Source: Apostichopus japonicus
Lineage: Eukaryota; Echinodermata; Holothuroidea; Aspidochirotida; Stichopodidae
Direction: 5' to 3'
NCBI RefSeq assembly: GCF_037975245.1
Contig: NC_092572.1
Location: forward strand, 6,649,501-6,713,500
DNA: 64,000 bases
This document shows positions 31,511 to 45,593 of this stretch, in pieces; within the stretch, counting starts at the first letter, position 1, and the number at the start of each line of letters is the position of its first letter. The translations under genes and the position numbers were made by a program. A model generated the notes under the pieces. It did no database searches, was not told the origin of the DNA, and saw only the letters and a program-made list of their open reading frames with translations.

Positions 31511-33570
31511 AGAATACGGCCCTGCGCATGCGCATAGCAGTATTAGAATAGACCCAAACGCGAAGGTGAACCGTGGTCACGGAAAGGGCCATTTTAAACG
31601 CGCTATCATCTAGCGAATTACCGCCGTTTTAATCTCTGTGTTGCACGTAGCTGGACCAGGACAGGCACAATATTGTACTTTGGATCCTGGGCAAATGGTA
31701 AAATGTAGGCCTACATTATACATTTATAAACATGACCGTTGACCTCTGTACCCATGGCAACCACGTTTTGATGGTACTTGATCTCTAACCTTTGGTTGGG
31801 GGGGGGAGGGCTGTGAGACTCAAGGGCTCCCCTTGGATACCTTCCCACCAAGTAAGAAAATCGGTCCAGCCGTTTAGATTTTGACACAAACTTGGACATA
31901 CACTATAGCTTGCGCTTTCACACACATCACCATCGCACTGATTCATTTTGCCTTCAGCAAGGAAACATTTCAACTAAGGAAATACACATAGTAGTCTAAT
32001 TTGAAAGGAGAAACCGAGGGGTGGCATATTTTATTCCTTTATGGTCTATGGACGTGTGCGACGTCTCTCGGCGTCGGATGTTCCGGATTTAACCAAAATT
32101 CACAAGAAATAAACAAGTTAACGCTTTGATTCGGTCTCTACTTAACCAGCCTAACTGTGTGTCCAGTCTAATCGGCTAAATCATGTACTGTGATTAAAAT
32201 GGTGGAGCTATTAAAATAATTGAATAATAAATTGTAATCATTATGTCAATACACTACATGTTGCTTCCCTTCTGAGTAACAATACTTTCAACAGTTGCAA
32301 TAATCAACTCTAGTCAATAAACGAATCTGAACTTCGTTACGATACAAGAATAAGTCACATTTTATCCTTTGTTTGCATCAATTTATTGACGTAATAAACT
32401 CCTTTTCAGATAACATAAAGTTTAATATAACTGTGAATCAAAAACGAGTACAAATCATATCCATGTACCTTGGATTCATCATAGGGCACACATTATTTCC
32501 TTCCCTCATGCAACAGTAAATCAGGCTAATACAAAAATTGTTATATTATGGAATAAAAAGGAAAACGCTAGACAGACATATATATAACATGTAAGCACAG
32601 TCTTATAAAAGTGAATAAAATTGGCAGAGCATGATACGGATAACATTGAGGTAGTGGAATACACCTTTATAGTACTGTACGCAATATAAAATATAATATA
32701 TGTTATCATATTAAACCAGAATATAACAATGGATGCCGTAGAGGACTCCTAGGATACAGCATTATTTCAGATATTGCCTGTATTTTACTAGTTTCTACGG
32801 TTAATTGTTTATCACTATATAATGATGCAGACATAGGGAACTTGTAGTATGTCATTTCAGACTAGTATTGCATCATACTATGATTCATGGATTTTTCTCA
32901 TATCCATTTTATAACTCTAGCAAGATTACATTCTCATATTCTTGCTTGGAGCTTTGTAACTTTTACTTGTACGCACACTTATAACACTGTACTTGTATTA
33001 CAACTCTTTTAAGAGTGACACATAATGATAACAATTCAGTAGTGAAGTGCCAAGTTACATTTTCTGGAATACCTTGAGTGGCAGAAAATAGCATGAAAAA
33101 TGTCAGAGCTAGCATTTTGGTTGTTCCTAATGATCAATTTATTATGCATTTATGCAACTACTAAAACCGATGTGTAGAATAACTTTAAAGAAAGGTGTGT
33201 TTTTTGTTTCCCTTTAAGCAAAACTTTATTGTTCCTGGTGCAATTTGTGTTGCCATAAATAAACAAACTATTTCAGAAAATCCTCCTCCTAATGTGTCAA
33301 ATCAAACACAAATACATACACTACATACTCTACATACACTAAGTATGTAGGTAATACTCACATATCATGACCTAGCAAGGATTGTACTACCGTTGACATT
33401 ACACTTTATTCTTGAGAGAAAGTTTAACATTTGGATATGATTAAATGTATGTTAAAATAACAAAAAAAGAGAAAAGAGTCTGAATTTTTAACAATTTGTC
33501 ATTTCTTCAGGATTCCAGTCTTCAAGGCATCTGAGATCTTAATAAGTGTTTGCCTTAATTTCGTTCAGTC
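31511..33570. other. Non-coding stretch, partly duplication copy 1
   Basis: 32165-32710 is the right-hand part of duplication copy 1 and matches 63490-64000. The remaining sequence, including open frames at 31711-31973 and 32521-32709 on the minus strand, shows no recognisable protein. Confidence 0.45.
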
Positions 33571-33775
33571 ACTCCAAGTTTGAGTCATACCAAGATTAAT
33601 GTATGTCGTCCAGTTACAGAGTTTTTGATAATTGATAATTCATAAACTTGGACTATGAATCTAAGAGACTGACTTCGGTCAGCTTGCGGCTTTGATAAAC
33701 CAATGATGGCTTCTTCGCAAGTTCTTACTTGCAGGAGGTTCTAAAATACATACAAATAATACATACATACATCAT
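33570..33775 (+). repeat. SINE body, second copy
   Basis: AGATTAATGTATGTCGTCCAGTTACAGAG onward to the TACATACAAATAATACATAC tail is a diverged copy of 6379-6560, with the shared internal blocks GAATCTAAGA and CTTGCAGGAGG. A B-box-like GTTTGAGTCAT precedes it. The A-box half is missing or unrecognisable. Confidence 0.55.
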
Positions 33776-35029
33776 TTGAAGTTCTTGGCATAAACTTTCG
33801 TATCCAAAGACCACGTGGATATCAGGAACATTATCATTGCCTGCTGGTCCGTCCTTCTTCCAATTGAGTCCTAGCCAGAGTTCCTTAAACTTAGTGGAAG
33901 TTATCCAAAAGAAAATATGAAAGCTTTCTTAGAGTGTCTTTAAATTAGTTAATCAAAAAGTTAAGAAGCCATTCATTTTCATCACATCATTTAGCAGCTG
34001 ATGGTACACAGTGACTTTTCCACAGCACATATTACCTTTGAATTTACACAAGTGTTTTTAAAATCAACAGTTACTAACAAATTGGCTTGAAACAGGGAAC
34101 CAATTGACATTTCTTGTCCCGTCGCGTTGACAGTACACTGAACCACGACTCGTATTCAGGGTAGAATTTGGCTAGGGTCCGCTATCCTACTGTTTCGATT
34201 ATTTGGGAGAGGGAAGCCCTAGGGTAGCGTAAGAATGTGTGCTATATCTACTAATAGTTAACTTGTTTAACTGGAAATGTATCTTTCTAAATATTTAACA
34301 GGTACAGAAGGGTAAATTTGACAATAATACTTTAAGGGATGTCATACTTCTATGAGCCAGTTACGTGAAGAGGTTTCACATATACGAGGTGGGAATTATG
34401 TTCTGGGAGAGCACCCTCTGTTTTAGCTTAGATGACGGTGCCCATGTAACGTTAGCTTGATAATTTCTATGTGTACACTTTACAAGGTGAGGCGCGCTAT
34501 ACGAAGATCGTTCTTAAAACAGTATATGTTTAGAAGTTAAAGCAGTATATATTCATTTGTGTGGTATCATTTTTTTTATTGGCAAGTGCCAGGGACGTAA
34601 AAGTCGCAGCTGCTTGTATTCTAAATATTGTTCTGCTTAAAATGACACCGCTGCATGTTGAGTTGTTATGAAGTCGTAAATTATGTCAGTGCATTTATCC
34701 TTTTTGGCTTTGGTTTTACAAAACATTAATATTTTGCTTCTAGGGTGTATATATACTGAATATTTATTGTTCATATTTTTTAATTTTACTTGTTTCTTCT
34801 ACAGATTGAGGGGGTTAAATTTGATTCTTGCACATTGCCCTCTTGAATTTGACCGCTTATTAGCTTAACTTTATGTTTAAAATAAATAGTGCCACCAGAC
34901 CAGACTAGTACAACAGCAAATGTTTGTCATTGGTATAGTTTCTGCTAAATCCTCAAATGTGTATGTGTGTGCGCTGACGCGAGATCATAAACAATAAAAC
35001 TAAAAAAGTGTATGGTTGCTGATCTTCGT

Positions 35030-35800
35030 ATTTGGTATGTAAAATGCCACTTGGTGGATGTAAGATCCTTATTGGAGAAAATTCAAGGTCATTTGAGTCC
35101 ACAACAGGTCAAAATCTGAAAACTCTGTCAGCAAAATAGTACAGAATGATACATTTCCCATGATGAGTACGGAAAGGGAATTTAAATTGGTAGAGATGAA
35201 ATGTCATTTGAGGTCAAAAATTAAAACTTTGATGGCTACACTTAAAGGAACGCTTGGGTGATTTTTCCTCAGTATGTTCATACACATGAGTGACTATGAG
35301 ACTTGTTAGGATACTTGTTCACGTTAAAGCTCTTTTTAGAGTTCAACAGAGTCTAAGAAAACTTGGGTAACATTAACGCTTAAAAGTAATGTTTGAATGA
35401 ACTTCAAACGTTGTATGTATATCCCCTGAGTAACTATATGACACATTTTGTATAATAAAGAGTTCAAAGGTCATTTGAGGTCAACAAAAGTGGAAGTTAG
35501 AAAACATAACTGCAATAACTGTGAAAGTGAAGATTGAATGGATTTTTGATGTTGCATGTAGTTACACATTAATCATTGTAAGAAGCGCATCGTTATTAAG
35601 CTTGGTCAAAGGTCAAAGTATAAATGTCTTTCAGCACTATAACTCCATAATAACGATTTGAAAACACATTGTACTTGGTAATGATATCCAGCGTACTGAT
35701 TGCAACAACGATCCAGCGTTTTGAGGAGGAAAAAGGTCATTTGAGATCACCAGAGGTCAAAATGACAATTCGTGGGATAATTTGTATACGTGTTGGTGCC
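35030..35800. repeat. Decayed repeats rich in AGGTCA half-sites
   Basis: Variants of AAGGTCATTTGAGGTCA occur at about 35086, 35202, 35467 and 35734, about 120-270 bp apart, as expected for a degenerate ~130-bp tandem repeat. 35468-35483 is a perfect AGGTCA-TTTG-AGGTCA (direct repeat, spacer 4), and 35603-35615 is TGGTCA-A-AGGTCA (spacer 1). Similar motifs occur at 7735-8045. Confidence 0.5.
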
Positions 35801-37435
35801 AGAGGGATCCTGACAGTACGGTCTCGTTATACCAATACAACTATCTGGTGGACATGGTTGAATTTTAGTGTCAAGCTCAACCGAACCCCCCCTCCCTCCC
35901 ACCCCACCCCTCCTCCATCCCACCCCATTCAAAATCGTATCTTGAGTCAAGATGATATTATACAGCGGTTGTCCTCTCCGCTACGAGATGTTTATTTCAT
36001 CATTACCATTTTAATAGTCTTCTTTTCTACCAAATACTTATGCCGTCATCAAAATAGATGTGGGTGGGTAGATGGGCGGATGGGTGGATGGAGTGGATGG
36101 GTGGATGGAGATAGCTGTTTCTGGAATCAAGATGCCTTGGATTTATAGAGTTAAAAGTATGGTGTGTCGATGAGGCATCTACTTGTCGGCTCAGACTATA
36201 CAATGCAACAAAACCCGTAATAACAATTAAGACAGATTCAATACATATGAGCTGCTTTTATGGATATTTTCTAGATTAATTATTTTTTTTAAACAAATCT
36301 GATGTTTCTTCTTGCTTAACAAATCAGAAATGATGAAGTGAACTTCATCTTCGCTTCTCCTAGTGACCTTTTATTTAGATACTATTTCCATTCATTAATG
36401 TCGCAACGTTGGGCTAATTACAATACAATTCATTGGTTATAAACCATCCAAGTTTTGGATTCAAACGTGTCGGCATGAATTGTTGTTTGCAGCTTTCTAA
36501 GTATTTGTTTCTTTTGAACGCTAGTTTGGCTGAACAGACTTGGCGACACTCGTCTTCCTCTGAAACAAGGAAGTAAATGCCAAAGCTTAACCCGCACAAA
36601 GGGCTGTTACAATGCAAATAGTAGAACAAAGATTGTTTTTTTTTTTTAATCCGAAAGCGAAACAGCACTGTTACACGATAGCCTTAACAATTGTAAAAAA
36701 CACATCTATAACTAATGTAGCCTACGTCTGAGATAACTGTAATCACTGTACGACCTGTTGTTATAGATCTTACAAATCAAACACAAATATTTCATCCTTC
36801 GATTTTATTCCTTAAAAAATATAATAAAAAGTGTACTGTATTTCACGTGGCTAAAAGTAAATCACCAGAGGTTTCCGCCAATAACATGTGATGCGTTCTT
36901 GCTATTTGTATTATTTTTAGTATAAATTTAGAACGGAATTTGTGACACGGCGAACTTTTTCATATCTTTTATGATAAAACGAATAATTTTATAATTTTCA
37001 TCTCGCTTGTACTTCTTGTAGATATTTTCGAATCAATGCATTTTCCATCGAGCAGCCAATTTCCTAGACGTTTCGACTGACCGGGCACCAACTCTTTCTG
37101 ATATTATATTATCTTGGTAAAGGTTCAAATAGCATTGGATACGACACTTTAGTTTGTTATATAATAGCATAATTGTGGTTGTGTTTAAAGGAACTGCAAT
37201 TTGCTTTAAAATGTACTAATGTTTGCAAAATAAATTACAAAATGAATGCAAACATTTTATGAAATGCACGATTAAAATTTGACTTGCGGGGTATAGGACA
37301 AGAATGCAAACATTCAGCCGGTGTAGTTTAACCTTATTATTTGAATAATATTAACCGGTTGATCTTCATAACTTCAATATTTTGACTTATAACAGTCGCT
37401 GAGAGACGGAACGGAGACAAGTTATTTTTAAATTG
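35801..37435. other. Non-coding stretch with G/C-rich minisatellite-like patches
   Basis: Contains CCCTCCCTCCCACCCCACCCC-type sequence (35887-35930) and GGGTGGATGGA repeats (36059-36110). The long open frame covering both (35669-36148) is a by-product of these patches. Nothing else is recognised. Confidence 0.5.
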
Positions 37436-37728
37436 ATCCCTTGTAGAGTTTGCGGCATCCAGTATGTTGGCGAAACCAAAACCACCCTCAAGAAGCGATT
37501 CTATTGTCACAGTAAACAGTCAACACGATGAAAACTGAGACCCCAGTTGGAGAACACTTTAACCTATCCAGCTATACCATTAGCGACATGTCCCTAAAGG
37601 GGATTTAATCCTTAGGTAGCCGTCCTGCCCTAGTACGAATCAGCAGAGAGAGGCTGTTGATGCAACGCCTTCGCACCATTCAACCTCATGGACTCAACAT
37701 TCAGGGAGGTCATGACTAATTTTTCTTC
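37436..37728 (+). pseudogene. Penelope-like element, GIY-YIG endonuclease remnant
   Basis: The first frame reads CRVCGIQYVGETKTTLKKRF plus YCHSKQST, matching the GIQYVGET form of the GIY-YIG endonuclease domain with its upstream Cys pair. After a frameshift it continues TPVGEHFNLSSYTISDMSLK, a stop, then ISRERLLMQRLRTIQPHGLN and a stop soon after. This order (GIY-YIG, TPVGEHFN, R..RE..WI..L.T..PHGLN) is typical of the C-terminus of Penelope-like retroelements. At least one frameshift and one in-frame stop make it inactive. The pyrimidine-rich tract after it leads into the (TAA)n repeat. Confidence 0.65.
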
Positions 37729-37843
37729 TGCCCCCACCTCCTCTCCCCTTGTTCCCCCGTCACTCCTCTTCTCACAGCTCTCGTCCACCCTTTTTTCTCC
37801 ACACCTTTCTATCTTTGTCCTTCTCTCCAATATATATATATAT

Positions 37844-37968
<125 letters not shown>

Positions 37969-40687
37969 AATATAATTATAAATACAACAAATATTTTATG
38001 TAAATTAAGCTTGTCAACAAATTTAACCGTAGGACAACATGCTAAGACAAATGCCTCAAAAATTGTATTAAAGGAAAATACGTACACATGAACATATCAA
38101 AAATTTGTTTCACCGTTCATGTAAAACCTTTAGTTTTTATTGATATATCTGAAATCATATCAGGCGCGAGTAGACAGTTAATATGTGACTATCAACAACC
38201 ATGAGCATTAGATCTCGTAGTGTTCTTATTACTAATTCATTTTTTATTCATTGGAAATACTATCATCTATAATAATTTATCACTTTGGAACCGGTGTCAG
38301 ATTTCACTTTGAGTCGTGCTAAGAAGCTTAAACACGTCTTCTAATACAATTAAACGGGGTTTAAAGAGCAAAGGCAAGTTTGGGACAACATCTCGGCATA
38401 TCATATATATATATGAGATGGAAAATATCATTATATCAGCACTAGATTCATATTTACTACTTTCCACGGTAGGGTGCCAAGGATCTCTTTGACTGCATGG
38501 GGGCCAAGCTGTCGTTAAAGGAATGTTGTATTGGCCCAAATATGCCATATATTTAAATATTGTCAACTTTGGTCACAATTCTTAAAATTTTTGTATAAGC
38601 ACCATGGAGGAAATTTATCTCACGAGGACATTTTATCATCTTCTCTGTTCATTTAAAATGTCTGAAAACAATTTTGTAAGTAAGACCTCCAGGAAAGTCA
38701 TTTCTGGAAAACTTCTAGCATTACAGTCAAGCTCTAAATTGGGGTCTTTAAAGACTACCTTTAATTCCTTGCTGTGTTAGCCTTATAGTTTCACCTTAAC
38801 AGAGGCTTATGCTCCACATGGTCTATGTGGCATTCTGTTAATTGAATGAGGTGGGAGAACTGCACTATTAGGGAATAATTGATAAATTAATGAAATAATG
38901 GTTTTATGCAGTATGTTTCATGTTTCCAGTAAACTTGTTATGTAATTCATTCATACTTTTCTTCAACCCTTACTGGGGCTTAAAAAACTACAGGTATGTC
39001 AGCTTTTTAGTTGAAATTATTCCCTGATAAAGCTGCTGCTAATCATGTGGAAAAATGATTGTTACTATCCTTTAATGTTTAGTGTTTATCGATGAAACCT
39101 TTTGTTTGCAATTTTGGTGTTTTATACAAATATACACTAGCAAAACTTACGAATTAAAACTAAACAAGGCTTTCTCATGTCATGTGTATAACTACTGTGA
39201 CAATGACATTTTATACAGTAAATGTGGTAACTTAACTGATATGTGGTAAACGGTCAATGAGAGGCTAACTCCCTTAGCTCCATCAACCCCCCCCCCCCCC
39301 CCCATTCTTCAAAGAAGACTGCATACATATACCAATATACATCTGCTCTGATAAACTGGTCCTTCAAAATATTTTCAGGCTTGGTTTTTACACTTTCACC
39401 ACTTGTTACATCAAAAGACATATGGCCAGTACCAAAAACAACAGGGTTTTCTCTTTATATATCACATGCACAAGCATCAGTATTATTGGGTTAATGTTCT
39501 CAAGACATCAACTTTTAACCTACTCAAAAGACCTGTAAGCATTGTGTATGTTTATTTTTAAATGCTTGACAATAACACACTGCTAAATGGCAGCTCCCTG
39601 GTTCACCAAGTCCAAATCTTAACAATACTCACACCTCACTCCTCCCCAGCCTTCTTCGCTGTTGTTAAACTGTTTACACAACAACCGAAAAGACTGAAAA
39701 GGTTGAAGTATTGTTAAGATTTGTGCTCTGTTGAGAAACTTCTTCAGCTTCTTTTCTAAAAGTTCACGTTATATTGGAGTCTTTAGTTGAAAAGTAAGAA
39801 ACACTTTAGTTCTTTTTCAAACATTTCCAAATGGCACCTATGGTTTTTAAATACACAATTGTAGTGCGCATCTCCTGAAAAGGTGTTGCGGTGTTCCATC
39901 GCAGCACAGTATTCTTCTACCTGCTCTAGAGAATGTACAGATGTATTTGCTTTGAAAAGAATCAAGACACAACCTATAACATCAACTTAAAAAGAGATTA
40001 TGGGAACAAGTTTAGTGTGTTAACTGTGTCAAAACAACTGTGGATCAGGGTTCTCTTCATATCTGAAAATATATTATGTTAATAGTTCACACAAAACATA
40101 AAAAGTTAGCCTAAACATCTAATGTATTGGCCTCATAACTACAGAACGACACTTGCAGCAAAAGTTTTTCCATTCAAAGACCCTGGACTAACATTTTCAG
40201 TGCCAAATATAAATGCACTAAAGGTATGCTCTCAATGTACACTCAAAACTATACCACTGGCCGAGAGACACTGGTAACTTTGCTTACAGAAATACAGTTT
40301 ATACAGGAAGAATTACTGCTATCTTTTCAGGCTAAATTTCTGCTGGAGGTCAATAAACGATAGGTGGAAACTCCATTGCTAATGCTTTAATATAGTTAGG
40401 TCCAATAAAGCATAAACTTTACATAAATCTATCAGACATCTGGCATGATATGCATCTTCACCATCAAAGGATCTGCGGAGTCTCTAAAGTTTCTAAAGAA
40501 CAGAAGATCACTGACAATCAATAAAACGCAAACCTAAATTTCACTGTCAGAGGAGAAATTGGGCCAAATTTGTTAACACATTGTTCTCCTTTACTTGAAC
40601 TGCTATATTCTGAAGAATCTGAAGTTCTGAGGAACCTGATGGAACATCTTCAGATTACTCATTATGATTCATGTTCTGAAAATTAAT
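37969..40687. other. Non-coding stretch
   Basis: No gene supported. Contains a poly-C run (39289-39303). The minus-strand open frames at 38297-38566 and 39783-39965 show no recognisable domain; the second could belong to the same decayed element as the cysteine-rich fragment that follows. Confidence 0.45.
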
Positions 40688-40777
40688 TCATGAACAGGGA
40701 GTTCCACAAAGTACACCTCGTTTTTGACATTTGCACATTATTTTGTTACACCCCTTGCTGCACTTGCAACCCGCTTT
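40688..40777 (-). pseudogene. CXC-like cysteine-rich C-terminal fragment of a transposon-type protein
   Basis: The minus strand reads KAGCKCSKGCNKIMCKCQKR, then GVLCGTPCS and a stop at 40690-40688. Spacing (C-K-C-x3-C-x4-C-K-C) matches the CXC-type tail of the same repeat-associated family as 1888-2250. Upstream sequence on this strand does not continue in frame, so it is a fragment. Confidence 0.5.
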
Positions 40778-43299
40778 GGGTTACAACGAACAGCAGCAGA
40801 ATAAAAATGTAATTCATTCTGTTCAAAAAGGTCAGTAGTTACGGCATGCTTTAGCAAAATTCAACCATGCACAATACAGTTATACAGCCTAATATGTAGA
40901 CCTAAGGCCTATTACCTGTAGTACTACTGGGTCCGGTCACTGTGCCTAGGCTAAATAGTAATTATCACCCTCTCCATGAGTCTCTAACAGTGTCACTTTC
41001 GTTCACCTCGTTCGACTTACCTGTTACTTAGTCTAGGCCAATGGCAGCTTCACAAAACACAAAGCTAGCTATCTATGTACGCCCTAATCAATTCGTAAGT
41101 TGAAATGTGAAGGTTATTATTACTGTTGCGTTATTGCCTGTATAGTTTAGCTGATTCCCCTTCCCCCTTAGTTTAGGCCTAACTATACTCCCAGTCCTAT
41201 ATGGTAGAGAATAAATCACTTTTACTCCTGTCAAAATTTGTGGGGCTCGCATGCAGCTATTTTTACAACGTAGCCTGTGCTAAAGGTCGATTTCATTAAG
41301 CTTAGCCTATACAAAACGATATAACTGTTACAATTTCCATAGTTTGAACATGTTAAGATGCACAAATTCGTCGCTAATGTAATCAGCTGAAGGTATATTT
41401 GGAGTGTAAGGATAATTATGCAACATGAATTTGAATAGTCAGATACTCAACTGGTTTAGTAATTCCTTGAAACTTTTCATATGTAAATGTAACGTAAACC
41501 TGTAAACAAGATTACGTTTTAACTATTTCTGAATTCACGTTGGCAACAAGAGTCTTGTATTCATTCGGAGTAGCTAACATTGCTTCAAACTTAACGTTTT
41601 ACTCCTAATGACTTGTACAATGCCATGCAATTATTAAGTCATCATAAGTCATTAAATTCCAGATATGCATGGTTCTCTTTACAGGTGGAAGTAAAGAGTT
41701 CAAGTTGCAAGTAAGCCTTAACCAATTGATACCAGAATGAATATGTGTAATAATGTTAATTATACCCGACGTAACTGAATGACTTGCTTATGTACTTAAC
41801 GTGTATACATCCGTTCGGTCATTTGTGACAGAGTTGATTGTTCGTGAATATTAATGAGATAACACGATATCAAGGTGTCTCACTCCCCGTCTTCTTTTTG
41901 CTTTGCTCATTGCTAATTATTGGAAATTTATATACAAAATTTGAATCTATAACAGTAAACAACTGTCATATTTTAGTTGCATTCATGCTAGAACGCTAAA
42001 CCGAATCTTCAAGATTTCATTTAAAAAGATGAAAAACTATTAATATTGAATCTATTGCTAACTGTCATGTTTCAACATTTGCTAGCTATTAATCTGTAAC
42101 TTCCGTGTTTCAATTATTGGACTTCTTGTTATTTGTGAACTTTAAAAATTTCAGAAGAACACCAAATTATTGTTTCAACACGTCAGTGTAAACATTTGGG
42201 GAATTAGCTGTTTGGATAAAAATAATACATCTACTTTGTATATAAAACACTGGGGTCCTTTTCAAGTGTAATATTAGACATCACTGACCAAATATCCCTC
42301 TGGCGCTTGTTTACAATCCGATTTGTTCCAAATGTAGTCATCTGGGCCTCTTTTATGGAAACAAGTCTGAGAATCTTGCTCTAAACAATAAATAGTATCG
42401 ATTCTGAAGAAAGTACATGGGATTTGATCTGCTTTCAGATTTTCATCACATGTTTTAAAGTTTAGGCCTATGATCCGAAGAGTCGTTTCCGTACCTCTTT
42501 TAGCTCTTTTTTTTTGATGGGATTGTTGTTATTTCTATTCTTTCTTTCTTTTTTGATTCTTAATTTTGAAAGGTCGCCGCTTCCCTTGCCTTACTCTCGG
42601 AGTTTAAATTTACTGTTACGTTTCAAGCACCAGTTTGACTGAATTACATTTTAACACATGCAATTAACGTAATACAAGGCAATAAATGATATGCGTGTAT
42701 GCTAAGAAACACAAAAACATATATATAGATGTGCTGGTGCAGTGTAGATGGAATTTTGTACTTGAAAATCAGAAAGCGAAACAAGTGTTTTAAGTAGCAT
42801 TGATGAAAATTTTCCATCATCAATTGTAGCCTTTGACTCAGAATGAAGTGTTATTGCTATATGTTCCAGTTAATTCTTTATGTTTAACAAACAAAACACT
42901 ATAAGAGCGTTTCTTTGTTCAACGCGTCGAAAGTTGGTCGTCCTTTCACTTGCTGTTTTTGATTATGTATCATGTATATCGACCATTTCATAAAATGTTA
43001 TCGAATTTTACTTTCTTAAGCGCTAATGCTGGTTGATAAGACTTTAACATCGTATCACCCGAAAGTTTTTGTGCTCGTTTGGAACTAAGTTACATCTTTC
43101 CCACCTGCTGGGAAGAGTCTACATTCAATCGAGTGAACAAACTGAACACGGTTTCGCTTCTGAATTGATCTTTTCGCGATATCTATTTGTTTTCTGATTG
43201 CTATTCTAACACGAAGCTACTAAAGATAGCATTTTCGCAATAATATTGCTAAATAATATTGATAAAGCAATTATCACTGCCTTTGATGAAAACTTGTAC
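40778..43299. other. Non-coding stretch
   Basis: No gene supported. A micro-exon-like segment (41687-41711, between CTCTTTACAG and GTAAGC) was noted but has no partner exons. T- and TTTC-rich runs occur at about 42505-42555. Confidence 0.45.
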
Positions 43300-43412
43300 A
43301 CTTGATTGTACCCTGTACATTGAAGTGTACACTGTGCATAGTGTACAGTGTACACTGTACATATTGTAAACTGAAGCATTGTACACTCAATTGTACACAT
43401 TGTACACTTGAT
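43300..43412. repeat. TGTACA-rich imperfect repeat
   Basis: GTGTACA/TGTACAC occurs about ten times in 110 bp (for example AGTGTACAGTGTACACTGTACA), so the segment is full of small palindromes. Confidence 0.6.
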
Positions 43413-45593
43413 GAAGGTGTACTGACCCATCATCACATTCATAAGCCGTAGATGTACAAAAATAAGAGAAGCTGACGTTTTGACGGTCCTTATATAGCTT
43501 GCAAGGGGGAGAACATTGCAGATACAACACCTTCACACCGTACACGTACATACATGTCTTGATATCGCAAATGGTATGGTTCCCCATTCACTCCTCCCCT
43601 CTCCCTTTTTTCGCAACCATGTATCGTAATCATCCCCAATCAATTGAATTGTACTTCTTCGTTATCATTTCATTCTCTCCACCTCTTCCCATCTCCACCG
43701 CTCTCCGCCTTCCTCTCTACATCTCTCTCTCTGCTTTCATAGCCTCAAAGGCCCTCTACAAAGTTTATCGCCAGCCAGTTCATACTTTGCTATCTTTCAT
43801 ACTTAGCCATGGTAACGGCCTTCATTGTGGAAATTAAATGACCTGTGTGTAATAAATCGAAAGAGGAACTTGACTTCAGTCTGTTTATGATTATCAACTA
43901 TTGTATAAATAAAATGAGAGTTTCAAGTATTATCAAATTATGTGATGGTCGCTGTTACTGTGGTCAAAAGTCAAAAGCATAATTTTAGTTTTCTATAGCA
44001 AAATGTCCTTACCCATTCCATACATGTTCTTCGAATTTAGTAGGAAGCTGCCCTTGGATATGGACCTTGAAGACTGTTAGAAAGAAAGGTTAGAGGTTAA
44101 GATCAGAAAAATTGGAATATTAATACACCAACAAATATTTAATAACGTTCTCATTCTCAAGTGAATTATGATCAATACGAATCATCATAATGGTTAAAAA
44201 GGTCAAACCTCATACGGCATAATGGAAATGCTGTTGTGTGCACTTTGGATCCAATGAATTGTCTGAATTAACTAGTATCAACCCCTTATGCTACTATGCA
44301 GCTCAATTGTTCATGAAGGGTGTTTGCAATTACATCTGTTTTAATTATTCACCATTCTTTTCATGATTGATTTGATTGACGTTTATCCAGTAAGAAGCTA
44401 GAGTATTTATTTTGTTTCACTGAAAAGCTCTTCAACAGATTACGCATTAAAGATTTTGTTTCAACTTTAATGTCGGGCTCTATAAAAAGTTAGCAACAAA
44501 AGCATATGTTGAGCCTGACATGCATATCCGCCTTTAACAATGCTGACAAAAGTTGTTCGTCTCTCAATTGGTAGCTTTAGTTTTTCTTATCACGTAATCA
44601 AATCTGATATTAAACAGCTTCCTCGTACGAATAGCTCTAATTTGATACGTCCGTTAGAGAGGAATGCAGAAAAGTGTCAAATGACCAAGAGAACCCCATT
44701 AGAACTTTTTTGCCGTTTTTTTTTCAACTCTCATCTTAGTACAAACAATCAACATGTATCATCTTGCTTTGTAAACACAAACATAATTCAAATAAATAAA
44801 ATCCCATGCAATGGGAAAGTATATCATTGTATCAAAGTATATTTTTGCCGTTGTTGTTGTCAACTGGCGAGATCTTGATTGATGGACTTTATGCTATAAC
44901 TGACAGCAATACTACGAGTTACTTGTTTTTTCTTGCAAAATAACGAGATGGCTCTTGATTGCCGAAATTAGTATTCTTTAATTCTATAAGCAGTAAGTAT
45001 ATTCAGAGTGGCTGGTGCCATTCTAGCATATTGAATGTGAGCCTCCTTTATTCCGAAAAAGAGTAATTACTTCCATACTTCATATCACAGTATAAGAAAA
45101 GTGTAATTTCCTGAAAAGTATAAGAAACATCCCGGTTTGACTGTTATTTAGAATATTCCGTCTAAGTTTCAATAAATAGTTTCTTTTTTTACAACTGACG
45201 CATGTTTTTCTGGTACACCATTCATGTCTCAATTCATTTGAAGCTTGCAAAATAATTTATTCAGTCATGATGATAGCTGTCAATCATCCGTACATTTTCA
45301 TTTTAAATTACTCAATCAACGAGACGCTTAATAAAACTGCCAACGCCTCAGTTGAGAACGCTTTGTTCTAAAAAGCAATGTTTTGTACTTATCCAAGTGC
45401 GCGTGCGTAGAAATGACAGTTCGGTAAAGCATTTGGATAAAATATTTGAAGTAGTGTTATGCGAAGGTCACTTTGTTGCAACAGTATGTAGTAATCCGTT
45501 GAGTTATAATCATGTAAATTCAAAGGAGTGATGCAATACATGACGAGGCGTAAGAGCGGAACGGAACTACGCACAAGCAAAAGCAAAGCTAAA
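43413..45593. other. Region upstream of receptor gene 2
   Basis: A pyrimidine-rich stretch at 43587-43740 explains the 112-codon frame there. The 112-codon frame at 44540-44878 has no recognisable domain. I see no convincing core promoter ahead of 45594. Confidence 0.4.

Noticed and set aside
35669-36148. 159-codon open frame
   Set aside because: Its length comes from CCCTCC/CCACCC and GGGTGGATGGA patches giving Pro/Ser/His and Gly/Trp runs; no exon boundaries or domain.
41687-41711. A micro-exon between CTCTTTACAG and GTAAGC
   Set aside because: It has splice-like edges but no compatible neighbouring exon of either receptor gene within range; very short matches of this kind are expected by chance.
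43499-43837. 112-codon open frame with hydrophobic and Pro-rich text
   Set aside because: Generated by a C/T-rich stretch; overlaps frames on the other strand and resembles no family.
44540-44878. 112-codon open frame upstream of receptor gene 2
   Set aside because: No recognisable domain, no signal peptide and no splice-consistent neighbours.
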